The position numbers and the translations under genes are program-made. Below, piece after piece: positions 6,869 through 12,539 of a stretch of DNA of 13,718 nt. The notes beneath the pieces were generated by a model. It searched no databases. It was not told the DNA's origin and saw only the letters and a program-made list of their open reading frames with translations. Each line of letters starts with the position of its first letter. The first letter of the stretch is position 1. Source of the stretch: Lachnospiraceae bacterium (GTDB lineage Bacteria > Bacillota_A > Clostridia > Lachnospirales > Lachnospiraceae); the NCBI GenBank assembly GCA_017958935.1, contig JAGDBR010000358.1, positions 1 through 13,718 of the forward strand, written 5' to 3'.

Positions 6869-8899
6869 TTACCGTTTATAGTACGGGTAGACGGCTTCGA
6901 ACCGGCCGCGGATCGCCGCGGGGTTTTCGATCGCCTTCACGGCCTCGGTCCTCCGGGACACGAAACCGTTCATTTTTTCCATGTATTCATCCGGCGTGAT
7001 CGAGCCGTCCGCGACCATTGACAGGCCCTTTTCCCAGGACGCCGTCAGCTCCGCATTCAGCAGCTGCCGCATCGATGCGTCGACCGTGTCGTAGACGAGC
7101 TCTCCCTGAAGGGTCGGCGTCACGATCTGGGTCTTCCGGTTGATCTGCAGGTATTCGATCGCCGTCAGCTTCTTCAGGATCTCCGCCCGCGTCGCGCTCA
7201 TGCCGATGCCCGAGGAGCGGATCTGCGCGCGCAGCTCTTCGTCTTCGATGAGCTGGCCTGCGTTCTCCATCGCGAGGATCAGCGTGCCCGAGGAATAGCG
7301 CTTCGGCGCGCTCGTCTCGCCTTCGCGGATCTCGAAGCCCTTCACCGGCAGGACGGCGCCCTTGCGGATGCCTTCGAGCCGTTCCAGAAGGACGGTGTCG
7401 TCCGAATCGACCTCGGCGGAAGGCTCCGCCGAAGGCTTTCCTTCATTGCCCGTATTTGCGCCGATTTCGGCCTTTTCGGCCGCTTTCGCGCTCCGGGCGT
7501 TCTGATAGACCTTCAGGTACCCTTCGTCTTTTAAAAAGCGGAAATTCGCGAAGAAATGCTCATTCCTGCACGACAGTTCCAGCGCGAACTTCTCGTAGCG
7601 CGCGTTCGGGAAAAAGATGCACAGGAAGCGCCTGCAGATCAGCTCGTAGACCTGCTTCGCGACCGGATTCAGGGACGCGAAGGCATTCAGCCCCTGTCCC
7701 GTCGGAATGATCGCGTAATGGTCCGTGATCTTCTTGTCGTCGGTGTACATCGAGCGTTCGATGCCCACGTGGCTCTTCTTCGCGAGGATCTCCGAAGCGA
7801 AGTCCTTCACGGGCTCGAAGCGCGTCAGCCCCGAGATGTTCCGCCCGATCTCCTTCGCGACTGCCGTCGACAGCACACGCGCGTCGGTGCGCGGGTAGGT
7901 GACGAGCTTCTTCTCGTACAGCTCCTGCACGATGCCGAGCGTCTCGTCCGGCGATTTCTTGAACCGCTTCGAGCACTCGTTCTGCAGCTCCGCAAGGTTG
8001 AACAGCAGCGGCGGTCTCTTCTGCTCGGTCTTCTTCTCGTTCGACAGCACCGTCATTTCGACGGGATTCTCTTCTTCGAGGAAGCGCACGAGTTCTTCCG
8101 CCGTCTCGCGCTGTTTGAACCCGTTCTCCTTGTACAGAAGCGGCGAGCCGAAATACTTCGTGCCCTCGACGGCCCGCCATTCGGCGTCGAACCCGTCCAG
8201 AAGCCCGGCGACCCGGTAGAACTTCGACGCGGTGAAAGCGCGGATCTCACGCTCCCGCCGCACCACCATGCCGAGCACGCACGTCATGACGCGGCCGACC
8301 GAGATCACCGCCCGCTGCTTATGCAGCGCGTCCGCGACCGTATTGCCGAACTTCAGCGTCAGCGCGCGCGAGAAATTGATCCCCATCAGGTAGTCTTCCT
8401 TCGCGCGCAGATACGCGGACGCCGCGAGATCGTCGTATGCCGACAGGTCCTTCGCTTCCCGGATGCCGCGCCGGATCTCTTCCTCCGTCTGGGAGTCGAT
8501 CCAGACCCGCCTTTCCCGCTTGCCGGACACGTGCGCCTCCTGGCGCACGAGCCGGTAGATGTATTCGCCTTCGCGCCCCGAGTCGGTGCAGACGTAGATC
8601 GTCTCCACGTCGGGACGGTTCAGCAGGTTCTTCACGATATTGAATTGTTTGCCGACGCTCTCGATGACCTCGTACTTCCACTCCGTCGGGATGAACGGGA
8701 TCGTATTCAGGCTCCAGCGTTTCAAGGCGGGATCGTAGGCTTCCGGATAGGACATCGTGATCAGGTGCCCCACGCACCAGGTCACGATGGCGTCCTGCGA
8801 CTCCACGAAGCCGTCCCGCCGCTCGCCCCTTACCCCGAGGACGCGTGCGAACTCAAGCGCCACACTGGGTTTTTCGGCGATGTAAAGGTCTTTTCCCAT
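6869..8899 (-). CDS. topB: DNA topoisomerase III (type IA), 676 residues
   Basis: Type IA topoisomerase that cuts and passes single DNA strands, resolving replication and recombination intermediates. The Toprim domain begins with LYIAEKPSVALEFARVLG (5-22) and includes TWCVGHLITMSYPE (40-53) and CTDSGREGEYIYRLV (104-118). SASAYLRAKEDYLMGINFSRALT (about 160-181) and ISVGRVMTCVLGMVVRRE (199-216) are the standard domain-IV/III motifs. The catalytic tyrosine is Y335 in KLVTYPRTDAR. IGMSATRAEILKKL (565-578) is the C-terminal core motif. Length fits TopB. Residues about 468-500 are a low-complexity Ala/Glu/Ser/Gly linker. The second acidic Toprim residue, usually Asp, is Gly108 here (TDSGREGE), which I believe is shared by the clostridial branch. 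The ATG lies 10 bases after the galM stop with only a weak Shine-Dalgarno, which suggests coupling to galM translation. Confidence 0.96.
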   Translation of the reverse strand: MGKDLYIAEKPSVALEFARVLGVRGERRDGFVESQDAIVTWCVGHLITMSYPEAYDPALKRWSLNTIPFIPTEWKYEVIESVGKQFNIVKNLLNRPDVETIYVCTDSGREGEYIYRLVRQEAHVSGKRERRVWIDSQTEEEIRRGIREAKDLSAYDDLAASAYLRAKEDYLMGINFSRALTLKFGNTVADALHKQRAVISVGRVMTCVLGMVVRREREIRAFTASKFYRVAGLLDGFDAEWRAVEGTKYFGSPLLYKENGFKQRETAEELVRFLEEENPVEMTVLSNEKKTEQKRPPLLFNLAELQNECSKRFKKSPDETLGIVQELYEKKLVTYPRTDARVLSTAVAKEIGRNISGLTRFEPVKDFASEILAKKSHVGIERSMYTDDKKITDHYAIIPTGQGLNAFASLNPVAKQVYELICRRFLCIFFPNARYEKFALELSCRNEHFFANFRFLKDEGYLKVYQNARSAKAAEKAEIGANTGNEGKPSAEPSAEVDSDDTVLLERLEGIRKGAVLPVKGFEIREGETSAPKRYSSGTLILAMENAGQLIEDEELRAQIRSSGIGMSATRAEILKKLTAIEYLQINRKTQIVTPTLQGELVYDTVDASMRQLLNAELTASWEKGLSMVADGSITPDEYMEKMNGFVSRRTEAVKAIENPAAIRGRFEAVYPYYKR

Positions 8900-8909
8900 G
8901 TATACTCGG

Positions 8910-9965
8910 TCAGTCCGTGATAAAGCGGTAGACGGTCAGGCTCGTCCGCTCCTCGTTCGCCTTGATGACCGGGGAAGCGAATTCAGGCAGGTTCACCGCA
9001 TTCGGCGCGTACTGCGTCTCAAAGCAGGCCGCGCAGTGCTTTCCGTAATAGGCACCGTCCTTGCCGTTCGTGTAGTCGGTCTTGTTCGCGGCATAGAACT
9101 GGACGCCCGGCAGGTCCGTGTACATCTCCATGGAGATGCCGCTGACATCGCCGGTCAGGGTGCCGAAGTATTCCGCATCTTCCTTGACCTGTCCGCCGTT
9201 GATGACGTAGTTGTGGTCATAGCCCTGGCCCATCATCAGGTCCTCGTCGTCGGAGAAGATGTCGCGGCCGATCGTCTTCTCTTCGCGGAAGTCGAACGGG
9301 GTGCCCGTCACATCCTTCTCTTCGCCGGTCGTGATCAGGCGCGCGTCTGTCGGGCAGTACGCGTCCGAAAGGAGCGTCAGCTTATGGTTCAGCACCGTGC
9401 CCGAATCGTGGCCGTTCAGGTTGAAGTAGGAATGGTTCGTCATGTTGAAGACCGTGTCCTTGTCGGACCGGCCGTAGTACTCGATCAGCAGCTCGTTGTC
9501 GTCGGTCAGCGTATAGGAGACCTCGACGTCCATGTTCCCCGGGAAGCCCTGGTCGCCGTCTTCGGAGAACAGGTAGAAAATGACGGTCTCGGAATCTTCG
9601 ACCACCTCGGTCTCGAAGTCCCATTTGCGGTGGCAGAAGCCGTTCGGGCCGGAATGCAGGTTCACGGTCGGCTGCGTTTCCGCAAGGCGGTAGGTCTCGC
9701 CGTTCAGCGTGAACGCCGGACCGTCGATGCGGTTCCCGTTCCGTCCGATGCAGGCGCCGAAGTTCACCGGATTCTCTTCATACTCTTCCACGGTCCTGTA
9801 GCCCGTGACGACGTCGGTCAGCTTTCCGTTCTTATCCGGCACGCGCAGGGCCACCAGGCTCGCGCCCAGGTCGGTCACGACCGCTTCCATGCCGTTCTTG
9901 TTTTTCATCGTGAAAAGGCACACGTTCGTGCCGTCCTTCATCGAACCGAATCTCAACTGTTCCAT
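8910..9965 (-). CDS. galM: Aldose 1-epimerase (mutarotase), 351 residues
   Basis: Cytosolic mutarotase interconverting alpha and beta anomers of galactose, glucose or related aldoses, feeding the Leloir pathway. Motifs in order: GRNGNRI (74-80, sugar-binding arginine), NLHSGPNGF (102-110, with His104), TNHSYFNL (176-183, His178 the catalytic acid), GYDHNYVI (248-255, Asp250), CFETQYAPNAVN (314-325, Glu316 the catalytic base). Length matches the family and there is no signal peptide. The start at 9965 is set by a perfect AGGAGG eight bases upstream of the next-best-fit N-terminus. It is the first gene of the left-hand run and lies between the tRNA-Thr terminator and topB. No galK, galT or sugar transporter is present in the window, so its sugar pathway cannot be read from context. 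Confidence 0.96.
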   Translation of the reverse strand: MEQLRFGSMKDGTNVCLFTMKNKNGMEAVVTDLGASLVALRVPDKNGKLTDVVTGYRTVEEYEENPVNFGACIGRNGNRIDGPAFTLNGETYRLAETQPTVNLHSGPNGFCHRKWDFETEVVEDSETVIFYLFSEDGDQGFPGNMDVEVSYTLTDDNELLIEYYGRSDKDTVFNMTNHSYFNLNGHDSGTVLNHKLTLLSDAYCPTDARLITTGEEKDVTGTPFDFREEKTIGRDIFSDDEDLMMGQGYDHNYVINGGQVKEDAEYFGTLTGDVSGISMEMYTDLPGVQFYAANKTDYTNGKDGAYYGKHCAACFETQYAPNAVNLPEFASPVIKANEERTSLTVYRFITD

Positions 9966-9974
9966 TGCAGAAAA

Positions 9975-9980
9975 CCTCCT
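9975..9980 (-). promoter_or_regulatory. Strong Shine-Dalgarno of galM
   Basis: Minus strand AGGAGG, nine bases before the ATG at 9965. It is a full match to the 16S anti-Shine-Dalgarno and the strongest in this run of genes, fitting the first gene of a transcription unit. Confidence 0.85.
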
Positions 9981-10030
9981 GATCCCAGATCTGTTTTACT
10001 GACAGGCGATAAATGCCCACTATTAGAGAA

Positions 10031-10036
10031 AGTATA
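10031..10036 (-). promoter_or_regulatory. Possible -10 element of the galM operon promoter
   Basis: Minus strand TATACT, about 65 bases upstream of galM and downstream of the tRNA terminator, where a promoter for the seven-gene run is expected. No convincing TTGACA-like -35 lies 16-18 bases upstream, so this is tentative; three A-runs further upstream (within 10063-10106) could act as an UP-like element. The rest of 9981-10102 shows no gene. Confidence 0.3.
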
Positions 10037-10102
10037 CAACAAAGCCCCCGAATAGGGAAGAACTTTTTTGCCTTCCGGCCGTTTTTTCACAGGTGTTTTT
10101 TC

Positions 10103-10139
10103 ATAAAACAAAAAGAGCAGCGAACGATTCGCTGCTCTT
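10103..10139 (-). terminator. Intrinsic terminator of the tRNA-Thr gene
   Basis: Twelve-pair hairpin (arms 10128-10139 and 10113-10124, three-base loop) followed on the minus strand by TTTGTTTT. It starts six bases after the tRNA discriminator base, so it ends the tRNA transcript and separates it from galM. Confidence 0.9.
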
Positions 10140-10144
10140 CTTCG

Positions 10145-10217
10145 AGCTGAAGACGGGACTCGGACCCGTGACCTCCTCACTACCAATGAGGTGCGCTACC
10201 GCCTGTGCCACTTCAGC
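10145..10217 (-). tRNA. tRNA-Thr, anticodon GGT
   Basis: 73-base cloverleaf on the minus strand. The seven-pair acceptor stem is GCTGAAG with CTTCAGC, discriminator T, and no encoded CCA. The D-loop AGGCGGTA keeps G18-G19. The anticodon stem CCTCA/TGAGG encloses loop TTGGTAG, giving anticodon GGT, which reads ACC and ACU threonine codons. The T-stem is ACGGG/CCCGT. Two deviations: the D-stem GCAC/GCGC has an A12/C23 mismatch, and the T-loop is TCCGAGT, with C at position 55 where T is nearly universal. Everything else, with a strong promoter upstream and terminator downstream, argues for a working gene. It is a single-gene transcription unit. Confidence 0.93.
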
Positions 10218-10241
10218 CTGTCGGTTCTGACGACGAATGGT

Positions 10242-10270
10242 ATATTACTATACCGGACCGGTTTTGTCAA
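10242..10270 (-). promoter_or_regulatory. Sigma-70/SigA-type promoter of tRNA-Thr
   Basis: Minus strand TTGACA (10270-10265), 17-base spacer, TAATAT (10247-10242): consensus -35 and five of six -10 positions. The predicted transcript start is near 10235, about 18 bases before the mature tRNA 5' end at 10217. The -10 sits in a small palindrome, GGTATA-GTAA-TATACC. Confidence 0.9.
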
Positions 10271-10286
10271 GCAAAGAGATGGTTTT

Positions 10287-10308
10287 TTCTGATATGCCCA
10301 TTTCAGAA
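10287..10308. promoter_or_regulatory. Possible operator dyad next to the plus-strand promoter
   Basis: TTCTGA (10287-10292) and TCAGAA (10303-10308) form a six-base dyad with a ten-base spacer ending two bases before the -35 of the 80-residue gene. A further TTCTGA occurs at 10225-10230 in the tRNA leader. Short enough to be chance; no regulator is recognised. Confidence 0.25.
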
Positions 10309-10309
10309 C

Positions 10310-10338
10310 TTGCTTTTTATTCCGTACAATGATAAAAT
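10310..10338 (+). promoter_or_regulatory. Promoter of the 80-residue membrane protein gene
   Basis: TTGCTT (10310-10315), 17-base spacer, TAAAAT (10333-10338): good SigA-type spacing and a near-consensus -10. Predicted start near 10345 gives a leader of about 23 bases that contains AAAGGAG (10354-10360), seven bases before the ATG. Confidence 0.75.
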
Positions 10339-10367
10339 CAGGGAAACACTGTGAAAGGAGCTCTCTC

Positions 10368-10610
10368 ATGGATTTATTGAAACAGATTTGGCCTACGCCG
10401 TTTAAGATCACTCCGAAGGATCTGAAGTCCTTCCTGGTCCAGCTGATCATCTTCATCGTCGTGATCGTGATCGCGAGCCTTCTGATCGGCCTTCTTGCCA
10501 AGATCCCGATCCTGGGCATCGTTTTCAAGATCCTCGGCGGCCTGATCGACATCTACGCGGTCGTCGGCGTGATCCTGTGCATTCTGAAATTCCTGGACGT
10601 ATTGAAATAA
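10368..10610 (+). CDS. Small 80-residue membrane protein, two predicted helices, unknown function
   Basis: Begins MDLLKQIWPTPFKITPKDLK, an amphipathic, moderately basic N-terminus, followed by a very hydrophobic helix at about 22-43 and a second at about 47-74, with a short AKIP turn between. It resembles small uncharacterised clostridial membrane proteins of the pattern M-x-LLKxxxPxxFK that I recall, without a known function. I place the start at 10368 because AAAGGAG lies seven bases upstream and the predicted transcript starts near 10345; the in-frame ATG at 10329 would lie upstream of that. It is the only plus-strand gene, with its own promoter and terminator, divergent from tRNA-Thr and convergent with the DUF4282-like gene. 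Confidence 0.87.
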   Translation: MDLLKQIWPTPFKITPKDLKSFLVQLIIFIVVIVIASLLIGLLAKIPILGIVFKILGGLIDIYAVVGVILCILKFLDVLK

Positions 10611-10621
10611 GTCCGAGAGAG

Positions 10622-10655
10622 AAAGAACCGGCGCTTAACGCACCGGTTCTTTTTT
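10622..10655 (+). terminator. Intrinsic terminator after the 80-residue gene, possibly bidirectional
   Basis: AAAGAACCGG pairs with CCGGTTCTTT around an 11-base loop, ending in a run of six T on the plus strand, 11 bases after the TAA at 10610. Read on the minus strand the same hairpin follows the stop of the gene at 10663 and has a mixed T/C tract, so it may also weakly stop the convergent operon; no other terminator is seen for it. Confidence 0.88.
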
Positions 10656-10662
10656 CATGCCT

Positions 10663-11286
10663 TCACGGCCGCTCTTCTTCGTTCCGCGGGGAAGCCGTTC
10701 CTTCCTTTCCGTCCGGGCTTTCCGGCCCTTCCGCCGGGCTTTCCGCGCTTTCTGCGGGGGCTTCCGCGCTTTCTGCGGAGGCTTCCGCGCCTTCCGCCGG
10801 ATCCGCCGCGCCCTCCCCGGAGGCTGCCGCAGTATCTTTCTTCTCGAACGCCTCGCCGAGCTCGTCCGCTTTCTTCTGGAGCGCGTTGTTGAACGCGTCC
10901 GGATCCGCCATGACGACCGTGCTCTCCGTCCTGCCCTGGATCGAATTGTTGATCTCCATGACGTTCTTCACGAGCACGATGAACAGCATCAGGAGCTCAT
11001 AGACGATGCGCACCGCGACCGGGCCGACGATCATCATCAGCAGGCCTCTCCAGCCCCGCTCGAAGATCATCAGGAAACCCGTGGCGACGATCGCGCACGT
11101 CGTCAGGATGTATAAAAAGCGGAGCACCGCTTCGAGATAGATCTTCCTGAACGTCAGGAAATCCTTCAGCCACCGCAGGCCGCCCTTCAGGGACTGCTCC
11201 TGCTTCGAAGACGTCAGGAAAAGATAGACGCACCCCGTCAGCAGCAGGCCGGCAACGAAGCCGGCGCCGTGTTCCCAGCCAATCAT
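10663..11286 (-). CDS. DUF4282-like membrane protein with repetitive acidic tail (207 residues)
   Basis: Three hydrophobic segments: about 7-25, 55-75 and 82-107. LLMMIVGPVAVRIVYELLMLFIVLVKNVMEI (82-112) has the glycine-proline then Arg/Glu helix pattern I associate with DUF4282, membrane proteins of unknown function; LTFRKIYLEAVLRFLYI (44-60) fits its first half. Residues 113-150 are polar and helical. The tail 151-207 is Ala/Glu/Ser/Pro-rich and acidic, with four heptapeptide repeats (see 10720-10803), probably a disordered cytoplasmic extension. The start is taken at 11286, overlapping the preceding stop as TGATG, with GGGAGGGG eight bases upstream; an in-frame ATG at 11304 lacks a ribosome site. 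Coupled to the serine hydrolase gene. Confidence 0.82.
   Translation of the reverse strand: MIGWEHGAGFVAGLLLTGCVYLFLTSSKQEQSLKGGLRWLKDFLTFRKIYLEAVLRFLYILTTCAIVATGFLMIFERGWRGLLMMIVGPVAVRIVYELLMLFIVLVKNVMEINNSIQGRTESTVVMADPDAFNNALQKKADELGEAFEKKDTAAASGEGAADPAEGAEASAESAEAPAESAESPAEGPESPDGKEGTASPRNEEERP
10720..10803 (-). repeat. Four tandem 21-base units encoding an acidic heptapeptide repeat
   Basis: Units at 10783-10803, 10762-10782, 10741-10761 and 10720-10740 encode DPAEGAE, ASAESAE, APAESAE and SPAEGPE (residues 162-189 of the DUF4282-like protein). The two central units differ at a single base out of 21, suggesting recent duplication by slippage or unequal exchange; the outer ones are more diverged. 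Repeat length is a multiple of three, so copy number can change without frameshift. Confidence 0.85.
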
Positions 11287-12467
11287 CAGATGATCCCCTC
11301 CCATTCCAGCGCGGCGTACGCCAGGTTCCGGACGCGCCGCTGGATATACAGGCCTTTCGTGTCCACGCCCTGCTCGGCGTAGACGATCGCCAGCTTATTG
11401 TCCGTATCCACGAGCATGTAGGTGCCCCAGGCGCCGCCCCAGCCGAACTCGCCGACGGGGCTTGCCGTGCCGCTCTGCGCGCGGTCCACGAGCGTCCGGA
11501 CGCCGAGTCCGTAGCCGTAGCCCTGGCGCGCGATCTGCGAGGCGAAGATGTCCCTGTACTGCTGCGGACCCAGGTAATTCTGCTTCATGAGGTCGACCGT
11601 TCTCCCGGCCAGGATCCGCGCGCCGTTCTCGCCGACGCCGCGGTTCGCGAGCGCGCAGGTGAATTTCGCGTAATCGTCGACCGTCATCGAAAGCCCGGCC
11701 CCGCCGGACTCCAGGTTCGGGCTGACCTGGTAAGGATTCTGCTGCTCTCCCGGGACGAAGGTCTTCCCGTCCTCGCCGAAGCCGCAGCGGATCATGTAGC
11801 GCTCTTCCTGTTCCTTCGTCGGGTGGAAGGACGCCGTCTCCATCCCGAGCGGATCGAAAATGTTCTTCTGCAGGTATTCGCCGAAGCTCATGCCCGACCA
11901 GACCTCGATCAGCCGTCCGAGGACGTCGTGCGCGAGGCTGTACGCCCAGTGCGTTCCCGGCTCGTACGACAGCGGGCTCTTCGCGACCGCCGTGATGAAC
12001 TCGGCCGTCGTGAACTTCCCGTCCGTTCTGCGGATCAGGTCCAGCACCGGTTCGGCCTGCAGGTTGTAGTCCAGCCCGGCGCTCATCGAGAACAGATGCT
12101 GGATCTCGATCTTCTTTTCCGCATCTTTCAGCGTGTATTCCTGATCGGCCGTGCAGATCGCGTCCGGATCCTGACCGACGCGGACCTTCATGTGCATGAA
12201 TTCCGGCAGGTAATCCGTCAGCGGGTCGTTCAGCAGGAATTTCCCCTTCTCGAACAGCTGCAGCGCCGCCGTGCACGTGATCGGCTTCGTCATCGAGAAC
12301 ATCTTGTACATCGTGTCCCTGTTCGTCGGGATGTTCTTCCACATGTCCTGATACCCGGTCATATAGCGGTAGACAGGCTTGAAATCCACATAAAGCGCCA
12401 GGTCGTTCCCGCCGATGCCCATGCCGATGAGCGAATCCTGGAACGCCTCGATGTCCTTGAACGTCAT
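11286..12467 (-). CDS. Serine hydrolase of the class C beta-lactamase/penicillin-binding protein fold (393 residues)
   Basis: Beta-lactamase-superfamily enzyme (Pfam PF00144 type: esterases, D-aminopeptidases and class C relatives). The nucleophile motif SMTK (Ser58, Lys61) lies in MFSMTKPITCTAALQLFEKG. The second motif is YSL at 176-178 (HWAYSLAHDVLGRLIE), in place of the Y-x-N of class C beta-lactamases. The third is WGG (343-345, FGWGGAWGTYMLVD), the family VIII esterase counterpart of KTG. There is no signal peptide or lipobox, so it appears cytosolic, which argues against antibiotic resistance and for ester or amide hydrolysis of an internal substrate. ATG at 12467 has GGGGAG upstream. 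It follows recG by 72 bases and overlaps the DUF4282-like gene by one base. Substrate cannot be deduced. Confidence 0.9.
   Translation of the reverse strand: MTFKDIEAFQDSLIGMGIGGNDLALYVDFKPVYRYMTGYQDMWKNIPTNRDTMYKMFSMTKPITCTAALQLFEKGKFLLNDPLTDYLPEFMHMKVRVGQDPDAICTADQEYTLKDAEKKIEIQHLFSMSAGLDYNLQAEPVLDLIRRTDGKFTTAEFITAVAKSPLSYEPGTHWAYSLAHDVLGRLIEVWSGMSFGEYLQKNIFDPLGMETASFHPTKEQEERYMIRCGFGEDGKTFVPGEQQNPYQVSPNLESGGAGLSMTVDDYAKFTCALANRGVGENGARILAGRTVDLMKQNYLGPQQYRDIFASQIARQGYGYGLGVRTLVDRAQSGTASPVGEFGWGGAWGTYMLVDTDNKLAIVYAEQGVDTKGLYIQRRVRNLAYAALEWEGII
11295..11302 (-). promoter_or_regulatory. Ribosome binding site deciding the start of the DUF4282-like protein
   Basis: Minus strand GGGAGGGG, eight bases before the ATG at 11286, within the last codons of the hydrolase gene. 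It favours the TGATG-coupled start over the ATG at 11304, which overlaps this site. Confidence 0.7.
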
Positions 12468-12503
12468 ATCGTACTCCCCTTGTTCTTTCTTGATATGTTC
12501 TTT

Positions 12504-12529
12504 CCGGCCCTGATCGTCCGGCGGGCCGG
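12504..12529. repeat. GC-rich inverted repeat between recG and the hydrolase gene
   Basis: CCGGCCC (12504-12510) and GGGCCGG (12523-12529) form a seven-pair, all-GC stem with a 12-base loop in the 72-base gap after recG. No T-run follows on the minus strand, so read-through into the hydrolase gene is expected; it may be an attenuator or an mRNA-stabilising end. Confidence 0.5.
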
Positions 12530-12539
12530 CCGTTTTCTG

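Noticed and set aside
7556..8920. Plus-strand open frame of 454 residues opposite topB
   Set aside because: Antisense shadow of a certain topoisomerase gene; no domain seen.
8898..10055. Plus-strand open frame of 385 residues opposite galM
   Set aside because: Antisense shadow of a certain mutarotase gene, with no ribosome site.
9953..10186. Minus-strand open frame of 77 residues upstream of galM
   Set aside because: It begins inside the tRNA-Thr gene and reads through its terminator; composition is not protein-like.
10196..10552. Minus-strand open frame of 118 residues opposite the 80-residue gene
   Set aside because: Covers both divergent promoters and overlaps the tRNA; the plus-strand gene has promoter, ribosome site and terminator.
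10577..11002. Plus-strand open frame with Ser/Ala repeats opposite the DUF4282-like gene
   Set aside because: The repeats are the antisense reading of the heptapeptide repeat; the frame also crosses the terminator at 10622-10655.
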